From Chrysoperla carnea (Eukaryota > Arthropoda > Insecta > Neuroptera > Chrysopidae), in the NCBI RefSeq assembly GCF_905475395.1, contig NC_058342.1:1374501-1438500 (forward strand): 64,000 bases of DNA, given 5' to 3'. Position numbers and translations under genes: made by a program. The notes beneath the pieces were generated by a model. It was not told where the DNA came from. It made no database searches and saw only the letters and a program-made list of their open reading frames with translations. How positions within the stretch are numbered: the first letter of the stretch is position 1; the number at the start of each line of letters is the position of its first letter. Below are positions 9,951-19,259 of the stretch, piece by piece.

Positions 9951-12383
9951 ACTATATTTATACCAAAAAATATAAAATTAGCAGATTCCTCATTTAATTA
10001 TCCAAATAACATTGATCTTTTAATTGGAAGTGATCTGTTCTTTAAAATACTGAGGGGAACACATGTCCCTTTAGATAAATTTAATTTATCGTTACATAAA
10101 ACAGTTTTCGGTTATATAATAGCGGGTCCTATTTTGAATAAAAATAGTTCGTTAATTAAAAGTTGTCACTTGACGTCTCATTGTAAATCAGATGATTTAA
10201 ATGAGAATGTAAAAAAATTTTGGGCACTAGAAGAATTGCCTTTAGTAAAAATTCAATCAAATGAAGATAAAATTTGTGATGAACATTTTGAAAAAACTTT
10301 TAAACGTGATGAAATTTCCGGAAAATTTATAGTTCAGTTACCTTTAAAGAAAGGAGTTGAAACTTTAGGTTCATCTTATCAACAAGCCCTCAAAAGGTTT
10401 GAATTTTTAGAAAAAAGATTTATTAAGGATGATGACTTGTATAAAGAATATAAAAAATTTATTTCTGAATATATTGATATGGGTCATGTAATAGATGTCA
10501 CATCGACAGAAAAATACGGAACTGACGATAGTTTTGAATATTTTGTACCTCATCATGCAGTACTTAGACCAGATAAAACTACAACTAAGTTACGCGTTGT
10601 ATTTGATTTTAGTTGCGAAACGAATAACGGATTGTCACTCAATGACATGATGTATGCCGGTCCGTCATTACAGCAAGAGCTTTTTGATATTATAATAAGA
10701 TATAGAACATATAAATATGTATTTTCGTTAGATATTATGAAAATGTATAGGATGATTAATATTGCAGATAATCATCAAAGATTACAAAAAATATTTTGGA
10801 GAGATAAAAATTCAAATAAATTACAAATTTTAAAGTTAACTACGGTTACATACGGTGCTACTTCTAGTCCGTATTTAGCAATTAAAGTTTTACATAAATT
10901 AGCCGAAGAAAATGAAAATTGTTTTCCTAAAGCAGCTAAAGTTATAACACGTGATTTTTACATGGATGATTGTCTTACTGGAGCAAATTCAGCTCAAGAA
11001 CTGTTAAATTTAAAAGATAATATAGTTTCAATTTTAGAAAGTGCAGGATTTGAATGCCATAAATGGGTTTCAAATTGTAAAGAACTTTTGAATACCATAC
11101 CATTAGAAAAACAAGAAAAATGTTTAAATAACTACGAATCAGACAAACTTGTTAGTTCGCTAGGGTTGAAATACAGTGTAAAAAATGATTATCTTAAAAT
11201 AAATGTACCAGAAATGGAAAAATTTGATGTATTAACAAAACGGTTAGCCTTATCTTGTATAAGTAAAATTTTTGATCCACTAGGATACATTGGAATAGTT
11301 ATTGTAAAAATGAAATATTTTATTCAGAAAATTTGGACGTTTAAAGATTTGAATTGGGATACGCCTCTACCAACAAAATTACATAATGAATTTATAAGTA
11401 ATTTTTCTGACATTCAATTACTAAACAAAGTGAAAATTCCAAGGCATTATTTTCATAATTATGTTTTAATTAAAAGTCATACATTACATGGGTTTTGTGA
11501 TAGTAGCAAATACGCTTATGGCGCATGCGTATATATTAGGTCTCTTTATGAAGATGGTAGTGTAACTACAAATTTAATTGCATCAAAAACAAAATTAGTA
11601 CCTTTAAAAGGAACCACTTTACCAAGAAGTGAGCTATTAGGTGCTGTACTATTAGCAAAATTATTTAATAAAATTAAAATAATATTAGAGGATGTTTTGA
11701 ATATTGAAGAATATTATTTATGGACAGATTCAAGTATCATTTATGGATGGATTAAGTCTGATCCAAGTAAATTAAAAATGTTTGTTTCAAATCGTGTTTT
11801 TAGTATTCAAGAATTAACAAATTCATTGAATTGGTATCATTTGAATTCGGAATATAATTCGTGCGCAGATAAGTTAAGTAGAGGATTAAGTGTTTCAGAA
11901 TTTTTGAATTTTCAAAATGTTTGGTTCCATGGTCCGGAATGGTTAACATTAGAAAAGACACATTGGCCAAAATCAAACATTAATCTTAGTAAATTAACAT
12001 TACATGAAACAAAAGATGAAGTCATTACTGTGTTATTTACGAAAATCGAAAATAATAACATATTTTATGATATAATTAATAGTACATCAGACTATATGAA
12101 ATTGCAAGTTAGAATAGCTTGGGTAAATCGAGCAATTTATAATTTTAAAAATTTTAAAGCCAAAAAGTTTGGTCATTTGAGTTTATTAGAAATTATTAAT
12201 GCAAGAGAATTTATTATAAAATTAATACAAAATAAACATTTCTCTATAGAATTAAAAGAACTCAATAGTAAATCGGAAAATACGGATTTATATACCTACA
12301 AAAAAAGTCCTTTAAGATATTTAAATCCCTTTGTAGACAAAAATGGATTACTTAGAGTGGGGGGGGAGGATTGTAAAGTGTGA
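9921..12383 (+). CDS. BEL/Pao Pol: end of protease, reverse transcriptase, RNase H
   Basis: Continues the Pro-Pol polyprotein after the insertion. It opens with the end of the protease domain (LLIGSDLF), then reverse transcriptase with the family pattern KLRVVFDFS and the catalytic FYMDDCLTG near residue 346, then an RNase H-like region from about residue 520 (LHGFCDSS, later ELLGAVLLAKL and LWTDSSIIYGWI). The first residues of this frame come from inserted DNA, so the apparent start is not natural. The frame ends just after a run of eight G at about 12360, where the integrase part shifts to another frame. Confidence 0.85.
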   Translation: MLLIPHVALITIFIPKNIKLADSSFNYPNNIDLLIGSDLFFKILRGTHVPLDKFNLSLHKTVFGYIIAGPILNKNSSLIKSCHLTSHCKSDDLNENVKKFWALEELPLVKIQSNEDKICDEHFEKTFKRDEISGKFIVQLPLKKGVETLGSSYQQALKRFEFLEKRFIKDDDLYKEYKKFISEYIDMGHVIDVTSTEKYGTDDSFEYFVPHHAVLRPDKTTTKLRVVFDFSCETNNGLSLNDMMYAGPSLQQELFDIIIRYRTYKYVFSLDIMKMYRMINIADNHQRLQKIFWRDKNSNKLQILKLTTVTYGATSSPYLAIKVLHKLAEENENCFPKAAKVITRDFYMDDCLTGANSAQELLNLKDNIVSILESAGFECHKWVSNCKELLNTIPLEKQEKCLNNYESDKLVSSLGLKYSVKNDYLKINVPEMEKFDVLTKRLALSCISKIFDPLGYIGIVIVKMKYFIQKIWTFKDLNWDTPLPTKLHNEFISNFSDIQLLNKVKIPRHYFHNYVLIKSHTLHGFCDSSKYAYGACVYIRSLYEDGSVTTNLIASKTKLVPLKGTTLPRSELLGAVLLAKLFNKIKIILEDVLNIEEYYLWTDSSIIYGWIKSDPSKLKMFVSNRVFSIQELTNSLNWYHLNSEYNSCADKLSRGLSVSEFLNFQNVWFHGPEWLTLEKTHWPKSNINLSKLTLHETKDEVITVLFTKIENNNIFYDIINSTSDYMKLQVRIAWVNRAIYNFKNFKAKKFGHLSLLEIINAREFIIKLIQNKHFSIELKELNSKSENTDLYTYKKSPLRYLNPFVDKNGLLRVGGEDCKV

Positions 12384-13551
12384 TAAAATTTTAGAAAATC
12401 AAAAACATCCATATATACTACCTCCTAAATGTTATTTAAGCAATATTATTATTGAATTTGAACACAAAATGATGTTACATGCAGGTGTACAAAACTTATT
12501 AGCAAATATTCGGTTAAATTATTGGATCATAAATGGAAAACGTGAAGTAAAAAAAGTAATTAACAAATGTGTAAAATGTTATAGGTTTAGAGCAAAAGGC
12601 CAACAGCAATTAATGGCAGATTTGCCTAAAGAACGTGTTAATTTATCTAGGCACTTTCTAGAAACAGGAATAGACTTTGGGGGTCCAGTATTAGTAAAAC
12701 AATCTCGTATTAGGGGCGTAATAACGACAAAAGCATGGTTTTGCATTTTTGTATGTCTTGCGACAAAGGCATATCATATTGAATTATGCTCGGATCTCAC
12801 TTCAGAAACTTTTATAGCAGCTGTAACGCGATTTATTGGAAGACGCGGTATAATTAAATGTTTTCATTCTGATAATGGAACTAACTTTAAGGGCGGATAT
12901 AACGAATTTCATCGATTGTATAATTTGTTTAAAAATGATGAATCATACAAGAGGATTATTGACTTTATGAATTGTAAAAATATTGAATGGAAATTTTCTA
13001 TTCCTTTAGCTCCACATATGAACGGTATATGCGAAAGTGGTATCAAATTGATTAAATACCACCTAAAACGAGTAATAGGCGAAAATGTTCTCACGTATGA
13101 ACAGCTTAATACACTTTTAATTTACATAGAAAGTATTTTGAATAGTAGACCTTTGTGTGGATTATCAAGCGATGTTGATGATTTAAAATACCTTAGTCCA
13201 GGTCATTTTTTAATCGGAGATAGTTTTACCAGTTATCCCGAACCAAATATTTCGGAACAGAGACGGAGTGGATTATCTCAATGGAAACAGATTTGTCAAA
13301 TGAGGCAATCATTTTGGTCAAGGTTTTATAAAGAATATATATCACTATTGCAAAAAAGACCAAAATGGTTTCAAAAGCAACCTAATTTGGAAATTGGTTC
13401 ATTAGTATTAATTAAGGAAGATGGTGTTCCACCATTAAAATGGATTTTAGCGCGAATTTCAAAATTGATAAAAGATAAGAATAATATCGCTAGATCCGCT
13501 ATTGTGAAAACTCAAAAAGGTGAATTTACCAGATCAATTACCAAGTTATGA
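12343..13551 (+). CDS. BEL/Pao integrase region
   Basis: Same polyprotein, shifted one frame at the G run near 12360. It contains the N-terminal zinc-binding region (HAGVQNLL...CVKCYRF), the rve integrase core with HSDNGTNF and the glutamate in NGICESGIKLI, and the C-terminal DUF5641 segment (LVLIKEDGVPPLKW) that ends BEL/Pao polyproteins. The initial MDYLEW is out-of-frame translation. A one-base slip in a homopolymer could be natural or a sequencing error. Confidence 0.85.
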   Translation: MDYLEWGGRIVKCDKILENQKHPYILPPKCYLSNIIIEFEHKMMLHAGVQNLLANIRLNYWIINGKREVKKVINKCVKCYRFRAKGQQQLMADLPKERVNLSRHFLETGIDFGGPVLVKQSRIRGVITTKAWFCIFVCLATKAYHIELCSDLTSETFIAAVTRFIGRRGIIKCFHSDNGTNFKGGYNEFHRLYNLFKNDESYKRIIDFMNCKNIEWKFSIPLAPHMNGICESGIKLIKYHLKRVIGENVLTYEQLNTLLIYIESILNSRPLCGLSSDVDDLKYLSPGHFLIGDSFTSYPEPNISEQRRSGLSQWKQICQMRQSFWSRFYKEYISLLQKRPKWFQKQPNLEIGSLVLIKEDGVPPLKWILARISKLIKDKNNIARSAIVKTQKGEFTRSITKL

Positions 13552-13785
13552 GATCAATTACCAAGTGCTACCTATAAATGTAGAAATTGAAACATAAAAA
13601 TGTAAAAATTAAATTTGTTAAAATATTAAAAGTAAGTAAATATTGTTAATTTTAAATTTGATTTCTTTCATGATTTAATTTGTTAATTCGCATTTATTAT
13701 TTACTTTGTTAAAGTTTGGTTTGATTTACATAATAGAAATTCATGTTATAAATTTAAACCAAGCTTTCTTAAACAACACAACTTC

Positions 13786-13800
13786 TGCGTGTCGGGAGGA
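13786..13800 (+). promoter_or_regulatory. Polypurine tract of BEL/Pao copy A
   Basis: GTGTCGGGAGGA ends directly at the first base of the 3' LTR, the expected place for the plus-strand primer. Confidence 0.6.
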
Positions 13801-14143
13801 TGTTCAATCTTTTATAAAAATATTTAATTTGTTGCTATAATAATATATTTGTTTACGTATATGTTTGATGTTGCAAGTAAAAACAGAATAAATATGTACA
13901 AGTTTGAGCTTGCAACTAATATAATTTATACACAATTAAATAGAGCACAGAGCAGTGAGTTCTGCAGTAGGCTTCGTAACATACGGATGCATTAATTGTG
14001 TGCAGAAACGAAATGTAACTTTTCAACTAATCAACCTTCAATAAATTATTAATTATGGAATAAATAGTGTTTTGTGTTAAATAACCTACAGTCCACTTTC
14101 CTTACAAACCTTTTATTCCTATAAATTTCCACATTTACCAACA
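13801..14143 (+). repeat. 3' LTR of BEL/Pao copy A
   Basis: 343 bp, TG...CA, followed by the TSD ATTAC. The two differences from the 5' LTR that I see are one substitution in the GTTCCAAG/GTTGCAAG stretch and one near the 3' end (AAAATTCC/AAATTTCC). Confidence 0.93.
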
Positions 14144-14343
14144 ATTACCAATGCTGTTTTTGGACCGTCCAACATTGGGTCAATGATTAAATTGAAATCC
14201 AGGTTGTTACAGTTGGATCTTTTAGCAAACATTTTTATTTTCGTCATACTTGATACAGAAGTTGTGTTAATTAAATTGACATGATCCACGTATATAGAGA
14301 TGCCAACTTTCTTTTGGCCAATTGGTTTATCTGATATCATCAC
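14144..14343 (-). pseudogene. Possible host exon split by the BEL element
   Basis: A minus-strand frame of about 74 codons here runs into the LTR junction. If the retrotransposon and one TSD copy are removed, the frame continues about a dozen codons into the sequence left of 6604 before a stop. It looks like the end of a protein-coding exon, but I recognise no family, and the upstream side has an in-frame stop with only a weak acceptor candidate. Treat as a hypothesis. Confidence 0.25.
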
Positions 14344-14877
14344 ACTTTACAATTTATTGATTGCCGGTACACAATTAAATAATTTTGTGGACGATATTTC
14401 TTTGCGCGGCATATTTTCGCAAAACGACTTTCATATCTTAAATTTCTATTTACAATGCAATAATTTTATTTGCGTAAATTGTTATGTAATCCAATGTTAA
14501 ATTTTATTACCTCTAAATATTTTCATTTTGGTTAAATATTGTACGTATGAGAAAATATATTCACAATCGTTATGTAATTCACTGGATATAATTTTAAAAT
14601 AGAAGATTGCATGAGAATTCATTTATTTTTATATTAAATCAATAATTTTTGCATTTGTTTGATTCAAAATTCGAAATATTTTGTAAATAATAATTCAGAG
14701 GTTATTGTGTGTCATGTACAGTGAATCTGTGTTATCTAAATTCTTATGTTCAAATATCTTTGTTAACGTAAACCAAAGTTTAATATAAATCACTCGTTGT
14801 TTGTTGTTGAATTTATGTAAAGAATAGTATAAATATTATCGAAGATAATAAATGAGAACTCTAGGATATGTCGAAAT
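14344..14877. other. Non-coding AT-rich DNA
   Basis: Flanking sequence between the BEL element and the 3' end of the minus-strand Penelope element. No coding or RNA signal recognised. Confidence 0.5.
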
Positions 14878-14911
14878 AAATTTCGATTTTTCCCCATTTT
14901 CCTAGATCAGT

Positions 14912-14976
14912 TTTTTGTATTTTTAAAAGACGTATTTTCGACTACCAAGTAGTCATCATCAGTAAGAATTAGCTAG
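14912..14976 (-). ncRNA. Candidate hammerhead ribozyme in Penelope copy A
   Basis: Minus-strand reading shows CTGATGA (complement of 14956-14962), a 6-bp helix GACTAC/GTAGTC closed by a short loop, then GAAA (complement of 14936-14939). This is the conserved hammerhead core layout. The copy has ACGTC where copy B has ACGTA after the GAAA strand, which weakens helix III. Penelope-like elements are known to carry hammerhead motifs. Confidence 0.5.
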
Positions 14977-15264
14977 TGAATGTTGCTCTTTGCTAATTTG
15001 GTGGCGGACTGCACACTGTTACTTTCGTGTATTTACAATTTATACTGTTCACAGTATCTGTCAAATTGTAATATTAGTGGCGCTAGCCAATCAACTTTCA
15101 TCAGTTGACTAATGCTGGCCAATGAGCGTGATACTTGTGCGCAAGCCCATTCGAGTATTTTTTGACGTTTAAAATAATAAATTACAAATCAAACCTAAAT
15201 TAAAAAACTATAAATAAATCATAAAAATAAATAATCCTTTATTTTTATAACGTATTAACAAATT

Positions 15265-16530
15265 TTAGAAATTCAACCTTGATTTTGCAATTTTTATTAG
15301 ATCCGAATTTGGAATAGGTTCTTTGTCCAAGTTCATTGCTTCATTACCTATCATTTGAATGAAGATGCTTTCATAAGCGTCTAATTCGCAAGGATTGGGT
15401 ACTGATTTTAGGAGCTTAAGGTTTGATTTGTCAATTTTGTGGTCGTTTTCGATAACGTGAGCGGCTACACATGATTTTTCAATTCTTCCATATTTTAAAT
15501 GGCCCATATGTTCTTTGAATCTTGTGATAATTTGTCTTCTACTTTGACCTACATACTTCTTGGAACAATTTTGACATCCAATGCAATATATTCCCGATTG
15601 TTGTTCCATGTTGATTTTATCTTTGGGATTTCCAAGTAACTGTTTTAATTTTGTTCTACTAATGGGTGCTATTTTTAGGTTATGTTCTCCCAGTTCTTTT
15701 GTTAATTTGTTGACGTATGGTTGAAAATATGTAAGTTTGCACCATTTCTTTTTATCGATACTGTTTTGTTCTTGTTTCAAAGTTGTTGAATTGTTTCTTT
15801 GTATTCTTAATTTTACTTTTCGGATCATATTCTTGATTATTTGTCGATCAAATCCGTTGTATATTGCAACTTGGTGGATATGTTTTAATTCTTTGAAATA
15901 TTTTCTGGTGGATAATGGTATTTTTATTAATCGGTTCACTAGGAAGTTGCAAATGGATAGTTTGTGTTGTGGTGGGCTGTTTGAATCTGCTGTGATGTAT
16001 CTTTCAGTGTGTGTTGGTTTCCTGTATATGTCAAAATCTAGTTTCTTAGAATTTGTGTTTTTGGAAATTCTTATGTCAAGGAACGGAATCGAACCGTCCT
16101 TTTCGATTTCTGTTGTGAAATCAATTGAAGGGTACATGTTGTTCAGCTTATTAAGAAAATCTTGTGGATTTTCTTTTTCTGTGTCAAAAATATTGAAGAT
16201 GTCATCAACATACCTGTACCAGACAGCGGGAAAATAACTGAATGTTTGTTGGGCTTGTTCTTCGAGGTCTGACATGAAGATGTTGCTCAAGAACGGAGAT
16301 AACGGATTGCCCATAGACGTTCCAAATGTTTGTTTGTAGTATTTACCTTCGAAGGTAAACACATTTTGCCTCATGCATAGGCGTGTTAATTTTACCAATT
16401 CTGTTACTTCATCCATGTGTAAACCTTGATTTTTAAGCCATTTTTCGAACGCTTTTATTGCTTCTGGTATTGGAACACTGGGAAACAAAGCTTTGACATC
16501 AAATGACATTAGAACTGCACTTGGTGCCAA
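15265..16530 (-). CDS. Penelope reverse transcriptase palm and GIY-YIG endonuclease (copy A, partial)
   Basis: 421 codons of the C-terminal part of the polyprotein. Reverse transcriptase motifs: FDVKALFPSVP (motif A), GTSMGNPLSPFLSNIFM (motif B), YRYVDDIF (catalytic YVDD, motif C). The GIY-YIG-type nuclease follows near residue 325: GIYCIGCQNC...YVGQSRRQIITRFKEH. RT copies RNA and EN nicks target DNA in Penelope retrotransposition. The upstream part is cut off by a 23-bp deletion that shifts frame, so this copy is inactive. Copy B (37716-39404) is uninterrupted over the same region. Confidence 0.88.
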   Translation of the reverse strand: MAPSAVLMSFDVKALFPSVPIPEAIKAFEKWLKNQGLHMDEVTELVKLTRLCMRQNVFTFEGKYYKQTFGTSMGNPLSPFLSNIFMSDLEEQAQQTFSYFPAVWYRYVDDIFNIFDTEKENPQDFLNKLNNMYPSIDFTTEIEKDGSIPFLDIRISKNTNSKKLDFDIYRKPTHTERYITADSNSPPQHKLSICNFLVNRLIKIPLSTRKYFKELKHIHQVAIYNGFDRQIIKNMIRKVKLRIQRNNSTTLKQEQNSIDKKKWCKLTYFQPYVNKLTKELGEHNLKIAPISRTKLKQLLGNPKDKINMEQQSGIYCIGCQNCSKKYVGQSRRQIITRFKEHMGHLKYGRIEKSCVAAHVIENDHKIDKSNLKLLKSVPNPCELDAYESIFIQMIGNEAMNLDKEPIPNSDLIKIAKSRLNF

Positions 16531-16594
16531 TTCCGTATCCTTTATTTTGTTAATTAAATCAATACTATTTTTGACGGAAGACGAATCTGATTCG

Positions 16595-16879
16595 TTATTT
16601 AATGTTTGAAATTTTGTATGTTGGAGAATTTATACCTGAAACTATGTGTCGCATGGATCCATCTTGTTTGTGTATTTTTGGTAAACAATATAGACGAGGT
16701 GTTACAGGGTTCGAACACTGTAATTGAAATTTTAGTTGGTTGTTGATCAACTTTGGACATGCTTTTAAAGTGTCTTTTACATCGTTTACGAATGTGATTA
16801 ATGGATCCGATCTTTGAACTCTGTATGGACCTTCGTTGATCATTTTTTCTACTTTTGCTGAATAATCATTTTTGTCCAT
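16595..16879 (-). pseudogene. Penelope reverse transcriptase N-terminal fragment (copy A)
   Basis: Upstream part of the same RT (MDKNDYSAKVEKM, later PRLYCLPKIHKQDG, the conserved PKIHK segment preceding motif A). It is separated from the main frame by the 23-bp deletion near 16620. The coding sequence continues further upstream into the conserved LKADKGNSIVIMDK block. Confidence 0.8.
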
Positions 16880-16924
16880 TATGACGATTGAGTTGCCCTT
16901 GTCTGCCTTCAGGTAGTGTACATC

Positions 16925-17533
16925 CTTTTCTTTTAATGATTTAATTATTTTGCTATGGGTATCTTGACTGTTGTGTGGTTTGGAATTTTTTTATTATTTT
17001 TGTACAATTTTTTCTAATTTGGTTTTTGGTTGCTTCATCTAATGCTTTGATTCCTGTTTCAATATCCACACCTATATTTACGGACGGACATTCAATTTTC
17101 TGGATTGAAAAGTACAATCCTTTGTTAAATAGATTAATCTCATCATCTGAGAATTTGATATTGGTTGTGTTATGGGCGAGCTGTTGATCTTTGAATATTA
17201 ATTCTGGTTTTTTATTTTTGTTTTTTAGCATTTTTAGTTTTTTGTACAATTTTGTTGTTTTTGTTTTGAGTTTATGTTTTATAACTATTTGAATTTGTCT
17301 AAACCAATTGAGCCAGTTATCGAATTCACAATTATTTAAATTTTTTGTCATCATTAACTGGAACTTATAAGTTTCCGTAAATATAGCTGTGGATATTGAA
17401 ACAGGAATCAAAGCATTAGATGAAGCAACCAAAAACCAAATTAGAAAAAATTGTACAAAAATAATAAAAAAATTCCAAACCACACAACAGTCAAGATACC
17501 CAAAGCAAAATAATTAAATCATTAAAAGAAAAG
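16925..17533. repeat. Head-to-head Penelope junction (inverted repeat, 157-159-bp arms)
   Basis: Bases 16925-17083 and 17377-17533 are near-perfect inverted copies with a spacer of about 290 bp. The right arm is the start of Penelope copy B, which is broken at 17533 by the Maverick and resumes at 37716. Together with 14878-16924 versus 37722-39791, the two Penelope copies form one large inverted repeat, interrupted by the 20-kb Maverick. Confidence 0.8.
16953..17376 (-). pseudogene. Penelope N-terminal region (copy A)
   Basis: Lysine-rich N-terminal region of the Penelope polyprotein, read from about 17376 down to 16953. The frame differs from the RT frame by one base, the change falling in an A7 run; both copies share it. 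The open frame extends past 17376 only by reading antisense through the abutting copy B, so codons above that point are spurious. Confidence 0.55.
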
Positions 17534-18360
17534 AGTAGAAGAGTCAGCCCACTCCTGGCGCAGTTGGATGGTACACTTTTTCAAAAAGGGCAAACCTAGG
17601 TGAATGTTGGAAACCTCGGTTGAATGCGAAGTTGGATGACGTCATTGACCAATAGTAAATCAAGATGGCGTCGGGGGTGTGGTGGGGGGGAGGAATGGTA
17701 TAAACGGGGGATGGCTTTGACCAATAGTGGTGGAGAGTGAACGGGGGGCGGGACGTTGACATTAGTCAGCAATTCTCAAGAATATGTTGAAATAGATAAT
17801 ATTTGACCTTGAAAAATATGATATCATCATCCTATTACAAGTTCAAACTTGTTTGAATCGACTTTGATCTTAAAATAATTTTACACGTGTCAAGACACGT
17901 GACCGGATGTTAATATTTTTATAATAAAATAGGATGATTCAGCAATGTAATATGACACTTGAACGTGTTAGATAATAATTTGCAAGTATGAACAAGTCTG
18001 AATTCCAAGAAAAGAATATTATTATGAGAGTCAGCAATTCTCGAGAATATGTTGAAATAGATAACATCTAACCTTGAAAAATATTGTAATTTGACACTTT
18101 AAATATACATGATAAAATTCAAGACACGTGACCGGATGTTAATATTTTTATAATAGAATAGGATGAATCAGCAATGTTATATGACACTTGAAATTTACAT
18201 GATAAAAATCGTTCAAGGACACGTGAGCGGGAAGACGATGTTGACGAAGATTGTGTTGACATGGAAGAACGTCAAGCATTATTTTAAAATCATTCCTATA
18301 TTGAATTTTATTACTGCAAGATATATATATTTTATTGTTATTGTTTACGACGTAATGTAA
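17534..18360 (+). repeat. Left terminal inverted repeat of Maverick 1
   Basis: Inverted match to the right end (36838-37715). It begins with a GC-richer block carrying CACTCCTGGC, GGTACACTTTT, CCTAGGTGAATGTTGGAAACC and several copies of a CCAATAGT-type motif. Then come repeated AT-rich units with CACGTGT, palindromic TTCAAACTTGTTTGAA-type motifs, and AAGAATATGTTGAAATAGAT. The same motifs recur more often in Maverick 2. Confidence 0.85.
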
Positions 18361-18484
18361 GGTTTTATTTAATAAAAATCTTATAAATATTTGTTTATTA
18401 ATGATTAAATATTACATGAAAAAAAATTTACAGAAAAAAATTATTATTATGAATCTGAAAAAACACATAAAGTATTGGGTGACA

Positions 18485-19207
18485 CTACAGTTCAATAAAT
18501 TCATCAAATTCATTCCTATAACGACCTGCATTCATAGAGAAATTTTTCATTATTACAACAAATCCATTTGGTGAACTCCAACAATGTCGACATAAATCAT
18601 GAAATTTTTGAAAATTCATATCAGAGCCAACATGATCGTAGAATATGTGTTTTAGATTCATTTCGCCCGTTTTGAATAACACCAAGCAATTAACATTGTC
18701 CCTTATGTTATGCTTTGGAACACGTGCGTAGCTCTGACATAGGTAGAAACAATCAATTTTTCGATGACGGCCCATACTAAAGTATTCTCTAATTCTCTGT
18801 TGTGAATGACAGCTCACATCATCAAAAATGAAAAGACTTTTTTCTCGAGCTTCATTTGGACTAAGAATTTCACTACTATCACTAAATGGAAAATAGCCAA
18901 CCCCTTCCACTAATTTTAAAGTCTCTTCTAATAATTGATATTTCGGTTGGTAAAGAGATTTACTGTACACATAAATGTTTTCAAAGCGTAAACCGTTTTC
19001 ATCATAAATTAAATTCAACATAACATTGGTTTTACCACAACCACTAGGGCCACATATTATTGTTCGTAGTGAATCTGAAAATAGAGGACCATGATATGTT
19101 TGTGTGTCTGTATTTTCTGGTATTAAATTTTCAACACTCAGAGCGGGTTGTTGTTTATGAAAACGCATTTTTAATGTAACTAAGACTAAAATTTCAATAC
19201 AACCCAT
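18485..19207 (-). CDS. Maverick genome-packaging ATPase (A32/FtsK-HerA type), copy 1
   Basis: 240 residues. A P-loop ATPase that, by analogy with the A32-like packaging motors of polintons and large DNA viruses, would drive DNA into the capsid. Walker A GPSGCGKT is at residues 53-60, Walker B LFIFDD at 125-130, followed by a conserved SCHSQQRIREYFSMGRH segment. The length is normal for the family. A second ATG at codon 14 (MRFHKQQ) could also serve as the start. It is transcribed divergently from PX, with 52 bp between its first ATG and the PX ATG. No lesion seen. It differs from Maverick 2 by a handful of substitutions. Confidence 0.88.
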   Translation of the reverse strand: MGCIEILVLVTLKMRFHKQQPALSVENLIPENTDTQTYHGPLFSDSLRTIICGPSGCGKTNVMLNLIYDENGLRFENIYVYSKSLYQPKYQLLEETLKLVEGVGYFPFSDSSEILSPNEAREKSLFIFDDVSCHSQQRIREYFSMGRHRKIDCFYLCQSYARVPKHNIRDNVNCLVLFKTGEMNLKHIFYDHVGSDMNFQKFHDLCRHCWSSPNGFVVIMKNFSMNAGRYRNEFDEFIEL

Positions 19208-19259
19208 TTTATAAACATTTAAATATATGTGAACTTAATTGTTTAAAACATTTAGTAGT
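19208..19259. promoter_or_regulatory. Divergent ATPase/PX promoter region
   Basis: 52 bp between two start codons on opposite strands. It is very AT-rich with TTTATAAAC and AAATATATG, either of which could act as a TATA-like element. It is nearly identical in all three copies of this junction (also about 53351-53402 and 59176-59227). A shared bidirectional promoter is inferred from the layout only. Confidence 0.45.

Larger units (their letters stand above)
6604..14143 (+). mobile_element. BEL/Pao LTR retrotransposon, copy A (7.54 kb)
   Basis: Two 343-bp LTRs (6604-6946 and 13801-14143) differ at only two positions by eye. The element is flanked by the 5-bp duplication ATTAC (6599-6603 and 14144-14148). 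Gag, protease, reverse transcriptase, RNase H and integrase lie between in the order normal for BEL/Pao. The near-identical LTRs mean a recent insertion, yet the copy is already broken: an early TAA in gag, a composite inverted-repeat insertion at about 9304-9950, and a frameshift at a G run near 12360. Confidence 0.93.
14878..17376 (-). mobile_element. Penelope-like element, copy A (minus strand)
   Basis: Carries reverse transcriptase plus C-terminal GIY-YIG endonuclease, the hallmark of endonuclease-positive Penelope-like elements. Its 3' part from 14878 to about 16930 is a near-identical inverted copy of 37716-39791. It extends further 5' than copy B before ending at a head-to-head junction near 17376. 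Lesions: a 23-bp deletion near 16620 relative to copy B, and a frame change in an A7 run (complement near 16985) shared with copy B. Confidence 0.85.

Noticed and set aside
15737-16237. 166-codon ORF opposite the Penelope reverse transcriptase
   Set aside because: It is the antisense shadow of the RT palm; the mirror ORF appears at 38432-38761 for the other copy, and neither has family features.
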